This document shows, piece by piece, positions 1 through 5,790 of a DNA stretch of 5,851 bases (within the stretch, counting starts at the first letter, position 1; each line of letters opens with the position of its first letter). Below the pieces are notes generated by a model. The model was not told the DNA's origin and did not search any database. It worked only from the letters and a program-made list of their open reading frames with translations. The translations under genes and the position numbers were made by a program. This stretch comes from an uncultured bacterium (GTDB lineage Bacteria; Bacteroidota; Bacteroidia; Bacteroidales; Bacteroidaceae): positions 1-5,851 of the forward strand of contig CAJMQT010000117.1 of assembly GCA_905215655.1 (NCBI GenBank), written 5' to 3'.

Positions 1-32
1 TTGCTTTATTATGTTGTCTCATAAGTTCTTTT
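1..32 (-). repeat. Dispersed repeat, inverted partner of 4194-4225
   Basis: This stretch matches the reverse complement of 4194-4225 at 30 of 32 positions; the two differences are T versus C at positions 17 and 19. The window starts at its edge, so it may be longer. It is AT-rich, carries no plausible gene, and is followed directly by CAATTT-type low-complexity sequence and a GC-rich palindrome, the same order (inverted) as at 4048-4225. It is probably the outer end of a composite intergenic repeat. Function unknown. Confidence 0.75.
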
Positions 33-77
33 CAATTTTTCAATTTCTCAATTTCTCAATTTGAATAGTCTTTCAAT
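33..77. repeat. AT-rich CAATTT low-complexity repeat
   Basis: CAATTTTT, CAATTTCT, CAATTTCT and CAATTTG follow one another at 8-nt intervals, with a further TTTCAATT after a short gap. Read on the other strand this is GAAATTGAGAAATTGAAA, the same style as GAATGAAAAATTGAAA at 4149-4162. It is a non-coding spacer between two repeat modules. Such strings are common between genes in Bacteroidota; that statement is from general knowledge. Confidence 0.6.
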
Positions 78-118
78 TCTCCTCCCCTCTCTTTGGGAGA
101 GGGGTCGGGGGTGAGGCT
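78..118 (-). repeat. GC-rich palindromic REP-like element, type B
   Basis: The 41 nt are a perfect reverse complement of 5700-5740; the match stops on both sides (position 77 and position 119 differ). The core is a hairpin with arms CCCCTCTC (84-91) and GAGAGGGG (97-104) and a 5-nt loop, flanked by a TCGGGGG box and GTGAGGCT. The layout (hairpin, then a CGGG box, then GGCT) parallels the type A elements elsewhere in the window, so both look like relatives. There is no coding potential. Confidence 0.85.
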
Positions 119-169
119 GCTATTTATTGACAAAAATTAAATATTTCATCAAAAAACTGCAACAAACTG

Positions 170-199
170 TTGGAGACAATGAAAAAATTATTACATTTG
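170..199 (+). promoter_or_regulatory. Promoter of the large secreted-protein gene
   Basis: TTG at 170-172, a 19-nt spacer, and TACATTTG at 192-199 fit the Bacteroidota primary-sigma consensus (TTTG or TTG near -33, TAnnTTTG near -7, spacing 19-21). Transcription should start a few bases downstream, near 205, giving a leader of roughly 120 nt before the ATG at 324. The same motif pair with the same spacer length occurs upstream of the nuclease gene. The start site is inferred. Confidence 0.75.
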
Positions 200-323
200 T
201 AAATAAAATCGCTTTGACCGTGTATCAAAAGAAAGAAGCGGCATTTTGAAGCATGGTCGCAAATCACACACTCATGTAGAGACAACCTATATTCTGCCGC
301 TTTTCATTAAATTTTAGCGTTAC
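200..323 (+). other. 5' leader with a long-range stem
   Basis: This is the probable untranslated leader of the large gene. AAGCGGCA (236-243) is exactly complementary to TGCCGCTT (295-302), extendable by a G-U and an A-U pair to 234/304, enclosing 51 nt. The stem ends about 20 nt before the start codon. No classical Shine-Dalgarno sequence precedes the ATG; the upstream bases are AT-rich, as is common in this phylum. I could not match the leader to any known riboswitch, and the stem may be fortuitous. Confidence 0.35.
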
Positions 324-3300
324 ATGAAATCAAACATTTTGCACGTAACAGCCCTGCTATCATTGGCGTTATGCCTTTTAGCGGGTAATGCACAAGCCCA
401 AAACGGGCAGCCGCATTCGTTAAAAGCTGACGCCAGCTTTACCGACGTCACGCTGACTTGGCAAAAACCGACGGCTGATTTAACCCTACAATGGCACGAC
501 GGAGATGACTACAACGGACAGGACGGTCAGCTGACCAATCCGGAGGGAACGGCACAGGTGTTCACCGCAAGCAAGTTTACTGCCGACGAGCTGAAAGACT
601 TCGTAGGACAAACCGTCGAGAGCATCGATTATTGGGAGTACCGCGAGGTCCTCAACGTATGGGTGCTCATCTATGAGAACGGCAAAGTGGCTTACGAACA
701 GAAAGTGGACAACTCAAACTTCAAGAAAAACTCATGGCGCCCCACCACCCTCACCACGCCGTACGTCATACCCGCTGACAAAGAGGTGATGTTCGTCATC
801 AAGCAGGAATACGGACGCAACAACAACTTCATCGGCATTTGCGACCGTGCCGCCACAAAGAATAAAGGAAACCTTTACTCTTTCGACGGCAAGACATGGT
901 ACACCGACGGTCCGGGCGACTTCCTCATCACGGCTCATCTGCGCAACGCGGCGACAGCCGAGCCCGACGGTTACAACGTTTACCGCGACGGAGCGAAAGT
1001 AAACGACGTCATGCTGACTGACGCCACGAGCTACGTTCTCAAAAGCGAAGCCGAAGGAACACATAAATATAAGGTGTCAGCTCTCTACGGAACCGACGAG
1101 AAAATGTCTGCCGAGGTAACGGCAACATCCATATCCGTTTACAGCTCTCTGCCCACCGTCAACGGTCTCACCGGCTCGGTAGACGGACTGAAAGGCACGC
1201 TGACATGGGGCGCACCGCTCAAAAGAGGCAGCGAGATGACATGGAGCAACAAGACCTTCAACCAGGCGATAGGCGGCACGGCGTCTTCAAACACCAAGGT
1301 ATGGATCAAGCAGGAGTTTGACGCCAACGACATGGCGGCATTCCCCAACCACCGGATCAACGCCATCAACGCATACGTAGGACCGGAGGGCGGCATTCTC
1401 ACCGTAACGGCGTTTATCATAAAGAACGGCGTAATAGACTATTACGAGGTAATCCCGGCAGAGACGGTGACTGCTATCACCGCCGGCGCATGGAACAAGT
1501 TTACGCTGACCACTCCGTACAATATGGAGCTTGGCAACACCTACGCTTTCGGTCTTTACTACACACAGACCCCGAAGATGCACCCCGCAGGCGTTGACAC
1601 GAGCACGGCAACATCGGCAAAGGGTAACTCTTTCTCTACATCATCACCCAACTCAACCGACTTCGCCAAGAGCAAACCGTCATGGAAGACGCTGGCATCA
1701 GGAAAGATCGCAGGAAACTTCATGCTGACTGCCGACGTCGAGGCTCTCTCGACAGAGGCAGGACAGCCGCAGGAAATCACCGCTTACGACGTTTATCGTG
1801 ACGGCGCAAAGATTGCGGAGAACTTAACAGCATTGACTTACGAAGACAACGTGACCGACCTCGGCACATACACTTACTCGGTGGTTGCAAAGTCGGCAGA
1901 CAGCAAGACGTCGCCCGCCACATCGACCGACGTAACTTACACGCTGCCGGCAGAATACGTGGCACCCACAATTCTCGACTACGACCAGAAAGGCAAGGAC
2001 ATCTCGTTCAGCTGGAGCACCAGCGCCTACGAGCTGAAACACTACGGCACGGCGTCTTACATGGCAGGATTTACCGAGGAGATGACAATGCTCTACGGAA
2101 CAAAATTCTCGAAAGAAGAGCTTACCGATTACGTGGGTTACAAGTTCAACTCTGTCAAGTTCGGTATCGGTGCCAACATCGGAGCCTTCAAGCTGCAACT
2201 CATCGACTCTGACAAGAACGTGCTGTTCAGCAAGGACATTGCAGAGGGCGAGATTGAACCGGGCTATCTCTATAACATGACGCTCGGCGAAGACGCTGTG
2301 GCTATTCCCGCCGACAAAGACCTGTACCTCGTTTACAACGCCACGCTGCCCGCCAACACCAATGCTCTGCTCCTCGATGCAGGACCGGCAGTAGACGGCG
2401 GAGCGATGGTAAGCCTTTCCAACGGAGCCACCTGGCTGAAACTCGGAACGATAGCAACTGACTACGACGACTACAACATCGTGATCGGAGCCGTCATTGT
2501 GGCTCCCGCACCGGCACAGGGCGCGGCCAAGACCGACGCAGGCATCACGCTTGGCAAGATTTCTCAAAACTTCTCCAACATCCGTAGCTTGAAAGCCGAC
2601 GTCATTAAGACAGCAACGGAAGAGCCTTTCGGCGTAGCGCCGTCAGCAGTTCTCAAAGCACCGGCACGTGCCGCAGCCGACAAGCCTCAGGTAAAGAGCT
2701 TCAAGATTTATCGCAACAACGAGCTGATAAAAGAAGTTACGGAGGCTGAATACACCGAGACGCTCAGCGAGTACGGAGTATTCAAGTACTACATCACCTC
2801 AGTCTACACCAACGGCTGGGAGTCTGCCGCAAGCCGCGTGCTCACCTTCACCAACATCATCGCACAGAAGGCTCAGGCTCCTTACGACCTGACAGGCAAT
2901 GCGACAGGCAAAGACCTCACGCTGACATGGAGCGCGCCCGACGCAGCTCCCGAGCTGAAATATCACACAGGCGACCAGAGCATGGCTCTTGGCATGACCG
3001 TCAGCGGCACCACCTGCGAGGGCTACCACGCCATCATGTTCCCGGCAGCCGAGATTGCCGACAAGGCAGGACAAGAGGTATCTCACATCAAGTTCGGTCT
3101 TAACGAGAACACCTTGAAGACAGCGTCCGTATTCGTGATGTACAATTACAACATCGTTTACGAGCAGGAAGTTGACGTTGCCGACCTCGTGGTAGGCATG
3201 AACACCGTACGCCTGAACAACCCCGTCAAGGTAGAGGCAGGCAAGGATCTCTTCGTCGGTTATCACATCACCTACGCCAAGGGCGGACACCCGCTGTTGC

Positions 3301-3785
3301 TTGACGCAGGTCCCGCGGTAGCCGGATATGGCGACATTATCTCTTCGTCAGGCTCACAGGGTTACTGGTACTCTCTCGCGACGAAATACAAGCAGAATTA
3401 CAACTATCGCATGTCTGCCGTACTGAAGAAGGCCGACGTGGAGATGGCTCCAGCCAACGGTGCCGCTCTCGCCGAAGAGGCAACGACATACAACGTATAT
3501 CTTGACGGCGTTGCCGTACAGACCGGCGTGACGACCACCACATGCACTCTGCCCGACGCGGCAAGCGGCTCATACACCGTGACGGCGGTAACAGCCGACG
3601 ACGAGTCTGCCGAGTCTAACGCTGTGAAATACACCGCCACCAGCGGCATGACAAATGTCATCGACGACGCCAACGCTGCCGACGCCACGATTTACAGCAT
3701 TGACGGACGCCTTGTAGGCAAAGACGACAAGAACCTCAAAAAAGGCGTTTACATCAAGAACGGCAAGAAGTACGTTGTAAAATAA
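324..3785 (+). CDS. Secreted multi-module fibronectin III-like protein with T9SS-type C-terminal sorting tail
   Basis: This 1153-residue protein begins with a Sec signal peptide: K2, a hydrophobic stretch at about 5-20, and an AQA cleavage site after A25. Cys17 does not fit a lipobox. Four related modules follow, starting near residues 29, 276, 541 and 850. Each opens with a beta strand ending in TW or SW (W46, W295, W564, W869), continues into a beta-rich insert of about 150-200 residues, and closes with an FN3-like half (YNVYRDG at 217, YDVYRDG at 488, FKIYRNN at 793, YNVYLDG at 1056). Modules 3 and 4 share LLLDAGPAV near 682 and 991. An Ala/Pro-rich linker spans about 727-787. Residues 1106-1153 form a tail with IYSIDGRLVG, LKKGVYI and a Lys-rich end, resembling type A T9SS sorting tails. 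The protein is therefore likely exported across the outer membrane and displayed or released. I see no catalytic motif; an adhesin or binding role is inference. It has its own promoter and terminator and stands alone. Confidence 0.9.
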   Translation: MKSNILHVTALLSLALCLLAGNAQAQNGQPHSLKADASFTDVTLTWQKPTADLTLQWHDGDDYNGQDGQLTNPEGTAQVFTASKFTADELKDFVGQTVESIDYWEYREVLNVWVLIYENGKVAYEQKVDNSNFKKNSWRPTTLTTPYVIPADKEVMFVIKQEYGRNNNFIGICDRAATKNKGNLYSFDGKTWYTDGPGDFLITAHLRNAATAEPDGYNVYRDGAKVNDVMLTDATSYVLKSEAEGTHKYKVSALYGTDEKMSAEVTATSISVYSSLPTVNGLTGSVDGLKGTLTWGAPLKRGSEMTWSNKTFNQAIGGTASSNTKVWIKQEFDANDMAAFPNHRINAINAYVGPEGGILTVTAFIIKNGVIDYYEVIPAETVTAITAGAWNKFTLTTPYNMELGNTYAFGLYYTQTPKMHPAGVDTSTATSAKGNSFSTSSPNSTDFAKSKPSWKTLASGKIAGNFMLTADVEALSTEAGQPQEITAYDVYRDGAKIAENLTALTYEDNVTDLGTYTYSVVAKSADSKTSPATSTDVTYTLPAEYVAPTILDYDQKGKDISFSWSTSAYELKHYGTASYMAGFTEEMTMLYGTKFSKEELTDYVGYKFNSVKFGIGANIGAFKLQLIDSDKNVLFSKDIAEGEIEPGYLYNMTLGEDAVAIPADKDLYLVYNATLPANTNALLLDAGPAVDGGAMVSLSNGATWLKLGTIATDYDDYNIVIGAVIVAPAPAQGAAKTDAGITLGKISQNFSNIRSLKADVIKTATEEPFGVAPSAVLKAPARAAADKPQVKSFKIYRNNELIKEVTEAEYTETLSEYGVFKYYITSVYTNGWESAASRVLTFTNIIAQKAQAPYDLTGNATGKDLTLTWSAPDAAPELKYHTGDQSMALGMTVSGTTCEGYHAIMFPAAEIADKAGQEVSHIKFGLNENTLKTASVFVMYNYNIVYEQEVDVADLVVGMNTVRLNNPVKVEAGKDLFVGYHITYAKGGHPLLLDAGPAVAGYGDIISSSGSQGYWYSLATKYKQNYNYRMSAVLKKADVEMAPANGAALAEEATTYNVYLDGVAVQTGVTTTTCTLPDAASGSYTVTAVTADDESAESNAVKYTATSGMTNVIDDANAADATIYSIDGRLVGKDDKNLKKGVYIKNGKKYVVK

Positions 3786-3840
3786 AACAACAAACGTCGT
3801 TCACGTCATTGACAGAAACATGCGTGAACACGTAAATAAC

Positions 3841-3880
3841 AATTAAGGCAATTACCGGCATTTCGGTAATTGCCTTAATT
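3841..3880 (+). terminator. Strong hairpin terminator after the large gene
   Basis: A perfect 17-bp stem pairs 3841-3857 (AATTAAGGCAATTACCG) with 3864-3880 around a 6-nt GCATTT loop, 55 nt after the stop codon at 3783-3785. The sequence after it (ATTTAAC) is AT-rich but lacks a long T run. The stem itself carries AATT at both ends, so it could act on either strand between these convergent units. A weaker inverted pair, GTTCACG (3799-3805) and CGTGAAC (3823-3829), lies just before it. Confidence 0.7.
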
Positions 3881-3908
3881 ATTTAACGTGAATTCGACGA
3901 AAATTGGT

Positions 3909-3972
3909 GAATTAAGAATTAAGAGTTAATAGTTAAGAGTGAAGAATGAAGAGTGAAGAGGGAAGAATTTTA
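3909..3972. repeat. Low-complexity GAATTAAGAGTTAA / GAAGAGTGAA region
   Basis: GAATTAAGAATTAAGAGTTAA grades into AGAGTGAAGAATGAAGAG, a purine-rich run of degenerate 7-10 nt units. The same GAAGAATGAAGAGTGAA word recurs at 4028-4044 and, inverted, at the window end (5831-5847). There is no gene: open frames here are repeats read as protein. Confidence 0.65.
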
Positions 3973-4007
3973 GGAGTTAAAGGAGTTAAAGGAGTTAAAG
4001 GAGTTAA
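3973..4007. repeat. Tandem 9-nt repeat, four copies of GGAGTTAAA
   Basis: Units at 3973-3981, 3982-3990 and 3991-3999 are identical, and the fourth (4000-4007) lacks only the last base. The tract is head-to-tail without spacers, so it is a microsatellite-like array and not a CRISPR. It lies in non-coding sequence and is a candidate for copy-number variation between strains. Confidence 0.9.
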
Positions 4008-4023
4008 GACAATAGCATTATTA

Positions 4024-4078
4024 AAGTGAAGAATGAAGAGTGAAAAAGCAGCCCCCACCCGACCTCCCCGAGGGGAGG
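4024..4078 (+). repeat. Composite repeat, left arm of a 55-nt perfect inverted pair
   Basis: The segment joins an AT-rich half (GAAGAATGAAGAGTGAA at 4028-4044) to a GC-rich type A element (4048-4078). The element runs GCAGCCCCC, then CCCGACC, then a hairpin CCTCCCC-GA-GGGGAGG (4063-4078). It equals the reverse complement of 5797-5851 over all 55 nt; the match ends at 4079 and may extend past the window at the other end. Together the arms enclose 1718 nt containing the nuclease gene. Confidence 0.85.
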
Positions 4079-4083
4079 AGAAA

Positions 4084-4111
4084 GCCCCTCCCCAACCCTC
4101 CCGAGGGAGGG
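4084..4111 (+). repeat. GC-rich palindromic element, type A variant
   Basis: GCCCCTCCCCAA is followed by the hairpin CCCTCCC-GA-GGGAGGG (4096-4111). It follows the previous type A element in the same orientation, a few bases away. The arms differ in sequence from the standard type A hairpin (CCTCCCC) yet remain perfectly paired, which suggests the pairing is maintained. Confidence 0.75.
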
Positions 4112-4162
4112 AGAACTGAATGGGTGAGGATAAATTAAAGAATGAAGAATGAAAAATTGAAA

Positions 4163-4225
4163 GGTTGGCGCAGCCAAAAGAATTTATAAGACCAAAAGAA
4201 CTTATGGGGCAACATAATAAAGCAA
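4163..4225 (+). repeat. AT-rich repeat module with small hairpin and imperfect 18-nt direct repeat
   Basis: A short palindrome TTGGC-GCA-GCCAA (4165-4177) runs into two imperfect 18-nt direct units at 4174-4191 and 4192-4209, both starting CCAAAAGAA. The last 32 nt (4194-4225) pair with positions 1-32 in inverted orientation at 30 of 32 bases. It follows the GC-rich elements and an AT string (GAATGAAAAATTGAAA), forming a composite module. It is non-coding and of unknown function. Confidence 0.65.
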
Positions 4226-4242
4226 CAAAGCTAACTTCAATC

Positions 4243-4274
4243 CCTCCCCTCGGGGAGGTTAGGAGGGGGCTGCT
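4243..4274 (-). repeat. GC-rich palindromic REP-like element, type A, reversed
   Basis: The hairpin CCTCCCC-TC-GGGGAGG (4243-4258) is followed by GTTAGGAGGGGGCTGCT, the reverse complement of the type A arrangement. It faces the opposite way from the copies at 4048-4111 and from that at 5663-5693, so the nuclease gene lies between two inverted type A copies here as well. Confidence 0.8.
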
Positions 4275-4276
4275 GG

Positions 4277-4371
4277 GGGACATGCCTTCGGCATGTTTTA
4301 TTTGTGTCTTTGGTGTGTTTTTTATCTGATTATCAATACGTTGAGATCTACATATGCCAAAGGCATGTCCC
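4277..4371. repeat. Nested palindrome at the 3' end of the nuclease gene
   Basis: GGGACATGCC (4277-4286) pairs exactly with GGCATGTCCC (4362-4371) across 75 nt. Each arm is itself a small hairpin: ACATGCC-TTC-GGCATGT (4280-4296, followed by TTTTA) and ATGCC-AAA-GGCAT (4354-4366). The left hairpin could work as a weak plus-strand terminator. The right arm touches the stop codon of the nuclease gene (4371-4373 on the minus strand). The 65 nt between the two hairpins are AT-rich and otherwise featureless. Confidence 0.6.
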
Positions 4372-5498
4372 TACATAGGGGGTGGATTTAATGTTTCGTT
4401 ATTTTTGCGCGCGGGTTCAAGTTCTCTTTCTATTTCCTCTATTGTAGGCAAAGCGGATTTCCATTTGTCTGACATTTCCGTGGAGAGCTGCGTTTCCCAA
4501 GAAGCCACACCGACAGGCTTGTTCACAGATTCCAAAGAATACCTGACTATTGTTTCAGATTTGCTCTTTACCAGCAACAAGCCAATAGTAGGCTTGTCTG
4601 TTTTATGACGCAACGTGTGGTCAACGACTGTCTGATAAAAAGCAAGCTGCCCCATCATTTCCGGCTTGAAAGCAACAGCCTTAAGCTCAACGACAATAAA
4701 TCTACGAAGTGTAAGATGATAAAACAGCATGTCTATATAATAATCTTGACCTCCCATCTCCAAATGCACTTGTCTTCCAACAAAAGAAAAGCCTTGTCCC
4801 AATTCGAGCAGGAACTTTGTAATATGGTGGGTAAGGCTGTCCTCGATGTCCTTTTCACGGCTATGTGCATCAGCTCCTGTAAAATCAAGCAGATAAGGGT
4901 CTTTGAACATATTACGTATCATGTCTGACTGGTTGTCCGGTAAGGTCTTGTCAAAATTCTCAGGGAGTTTCCCTTCTCTTTCCAATGTGTAGTTCTCTAA
5001 TTGTAGCTCAAGTACATTCTTGCTCCAACCATATTTTATGGCGCCCATGGCATATACAAGTCGTCTGTTCGGTTCTTTGCATTTCTCCATAAGACAGATG
5101 TTATGCCGCCAAGGCAATTTTGCAACGGTGCGTTGCAAAATTGTTTCATTCGCCCATAATCTGGCAAATCTAAGCATATAGTTGAGGTTACGAGGTGAAA
5201 ATCCACGCATTTCCGGGAATTCTTCTTTTAGGTCTGCCGATAAGCGGTCAATAACCTTGGTTCCCCAACCTTCTTTCTCTTGCCGTTCCAAAATATTTTG
5301 CCCAATGTGATAATACATCATATTCATTCGAATATTGGCAGTCCACATCATAGACTTACGTTCCCGTAGAACCAAGTCTTTTATATCCTGCAACATACCG
5401 GCATACCATTCCGGCATATCAGACCTTGCAGGTGCGATGGGGTAAAATACTCCGTCTATTTCATTGAAACGTCCTTTCCTGTCTTTGTTGTTATTCAT
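4371..5498 (-). CDS. YhcG/DUF1016-family PDDEXK nuclease-like protein
   Basis: The 375-residue product has the two-part YhcG layout. The N-terminal DUF1016_N-like region (about 30-170) includes YYHIGQNILERQ, a FSPRNLNYMLRFARLW segment and KLPWRHNI, followed by YGWSKNVLELQLE. The C-terminal region (about 198-335) reads PYLLDF, then IEDSLTHHITKFLLELGQGF, FVGRQ, DYYIDMLFYH, VVELK and GQLAFY. Candidate PDDEXK residues are E219, D256, E271, K273 and Q284, all present, so the nuclease core looks intact. The length is normal for the family. The start at 5498 suits a promoter about 100 nt upstream. Family members are often found beside type I restriction genes and in defence regions; none is visible here. 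The last residues (PPPM) and stop come from repeat-like sequence. Base composition is clearly lower in GC than the neighbouring gene, which hints at a different origin. DNA cleavage is expected from the family but is not demonstrable here. Confidence 0.92.
   Translation of the reverse strand: MNNNKDRKGRFNEIDGVFYPIAPARSDMPEWYAGMLQDIKDLVLRERKSMMWTANIRMNMMYYHIGQNILERQEKEGWGTKVIDRLSADLKEEFPEMRGFSPRNLNYMLRFARLWANETILQRTVAKLPWRHNICLMEKCKEPNRRLVYAMGAIKYGWSKNVLELQLENYTLEREGKLPENFDKTLPDNQSDMIRNMFKDPYLLDFTGADAHSREKDIEDSLTHHITKFLLELGQGFSFVGRQVHLEMGGQDYYIDMLFYHLTLRRFIVVELKAVAFKPEMMGQLAFYQTVVDHTLRHKTDKPTIGLLLVKSKSETIVRYSLESVNKPVGVASWETQLSTEMSDKWKSALPTIEEIERELEPARKNNETLNPPPM
5115..5143. repeat. 13-bp perfect palindrome inside the nuclease gene
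   Basis: CAATTTTGCAACG (5115-5127) and CGTTGCAAAATTG (5131-5143) are perfect reverse complements around a GTG spacer. It lies within codons for residues TILQRTVAKL of the N-terminal domain. Its core, TGCAACG to CGTTGCA, resembles the palindrome in the gene's own leader at 5520-5537. Confidence 0.85.
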
Positions 5499-5519
5499 AT
5501 TGCATTGTTTTTATCAATT

Positions 5520-5537
5520 ATGCAACCGTCGTTGCAT
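5520..5537. promoter_or_regulatory. Palindrome in the leader of the nuclease gene
   Basis: ATGCAAC (5520-5526) and GTTGCAT (5531-5537) are perfect arms around CGTC. It lies 22 nt upstream of the start codon and well downstream of the promoter, so it could be an operator or an RNA hairpin affecting translation. The resemblance to the intragenic palindrome at 5115-5143 makes a shared binding protein possible; this is inference only. Confidence 0.45.
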
Positions 5538-5598
5538 GATTATCATTCAGACTCATTCGGCAAATCTTTCATCAACACTCACAAAAATTTTTAACAGA

Positions 5599-5628
5599 CA
5601 AATATACAAATAAAACACATAATGGCAA
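5599..5628 (-). promoter_or_regulatory. Promoter of the nuclease gene
   Basis: On the minus strand TTG (5628-5626), a 19-nt spacer and TATATTTG (5606-5599) match the Bacteroidota TTG/TAnnTTTG pattern. Transcription would start near 5593, leaving a leader of about 95 nt with the palindrome at 5520-5537. The region just before the ATG is A-rich (ATAAAAACA) with no classical Shine-Dalgarno sequence, which is normal for the phylum. Confidence 0.75.
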
Positions 5629-5662
5629 TAAAGCAAGGTAAAAAACAAAACAAAAAAGAAAA

Positions 5663-5693
5663 CAGCCCCCTCCCGACCTCCCCGAGGGGAGGG
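5663..5693 (+). repeat. GC-rich palindromic REP-like element, type A
   Basis: CAGCCCCCTCCCGA leads into the hairpin CCTCCCC-GA-GGGGAGG (5677-5692). It is the first of four GC-rich elements in the 165 nt up to 5827, and lies about 35 nt upstream of the nuclease-gene promoter. Confidence 0.8.
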
Positions 5694-5699
5694 AAAAGA

Positions 5700-5740
5700 A
5701 GCCTCACCCCCGACCCCTCTCCCAAAGAGAGGGGAGGAGA
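5700..5740 (+). repeat. GC-rich palindromic REP-like element, type B
   Basis: This is a perfect 41-nt reverse complement of 78-118. Its hairpin arms are CCCCTCTC (5714-5721) and GAGAGGGG (5727-5734), preceded by AGCCTCACCCCCGA. It sits between two type A copies, so the types are interleaved. Confidence 0.85.
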
Positions 5741-5744
5741 GGTA

Positions 5745-5775
5745 GCAGCCCCCTCCCAACCTCCCCGAGGGGAGG
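5745..5775 (+). repeat. GC-rich palindromic REP-like element, type A
   Basis: GCAGCCCCCTCCCAA is followed by CCTCCCC-GA-GGGGAGG (5760-5775). It is in the same orientation as the copy at 5663-5693 and differs from it in the box before the hairpin (CCCAACC in place of CCCGACC). Confidence 0.8.
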
Positions 5776-5790
5776 AATTGAGATTTGCTT

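Noticed and set aside
200..323. Known riboswitch or RNA gene in the leader
   Set aside because: No conserved riboswitch core, tRNA or rRNA pattern is recognisable; only one long-range stem is seen.
324..400. Lipoprotein signal for the large protein
   Set aside because: Cys17 is preceded by LAL, with Leu at the position that needs Gly, Ala or Ser, and a good AQA signal peptidase I site follows at residue 25.
1824..2567. A 247-codon open frame on the minus strand inside the large gene
   Set aside because: It is antisense to a clearly real coding region, its product has low-complexity Val/Cys-rich runs, and it lacks family-like motifs or an evident promoter.
3973..4007. Possible CRISPR array
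   Set aside because: The units are 9 nt, directly abutting, without spacers, and no cas gene is present.
3933..4283. A minus-strand open frame of 116 codons between the two genes
   Set aside because: Its translation is repeats read as protein (LTPLTPLTP, SPRGG and similar), so it reflects the tandem and GC-rich repeats.
4354..4928. Plus-strand open frames of 84 and 107 codons opposite the nuclease gene
   Set aside because: They are antisense to a gene with strong family motifs and show no signal of their own.
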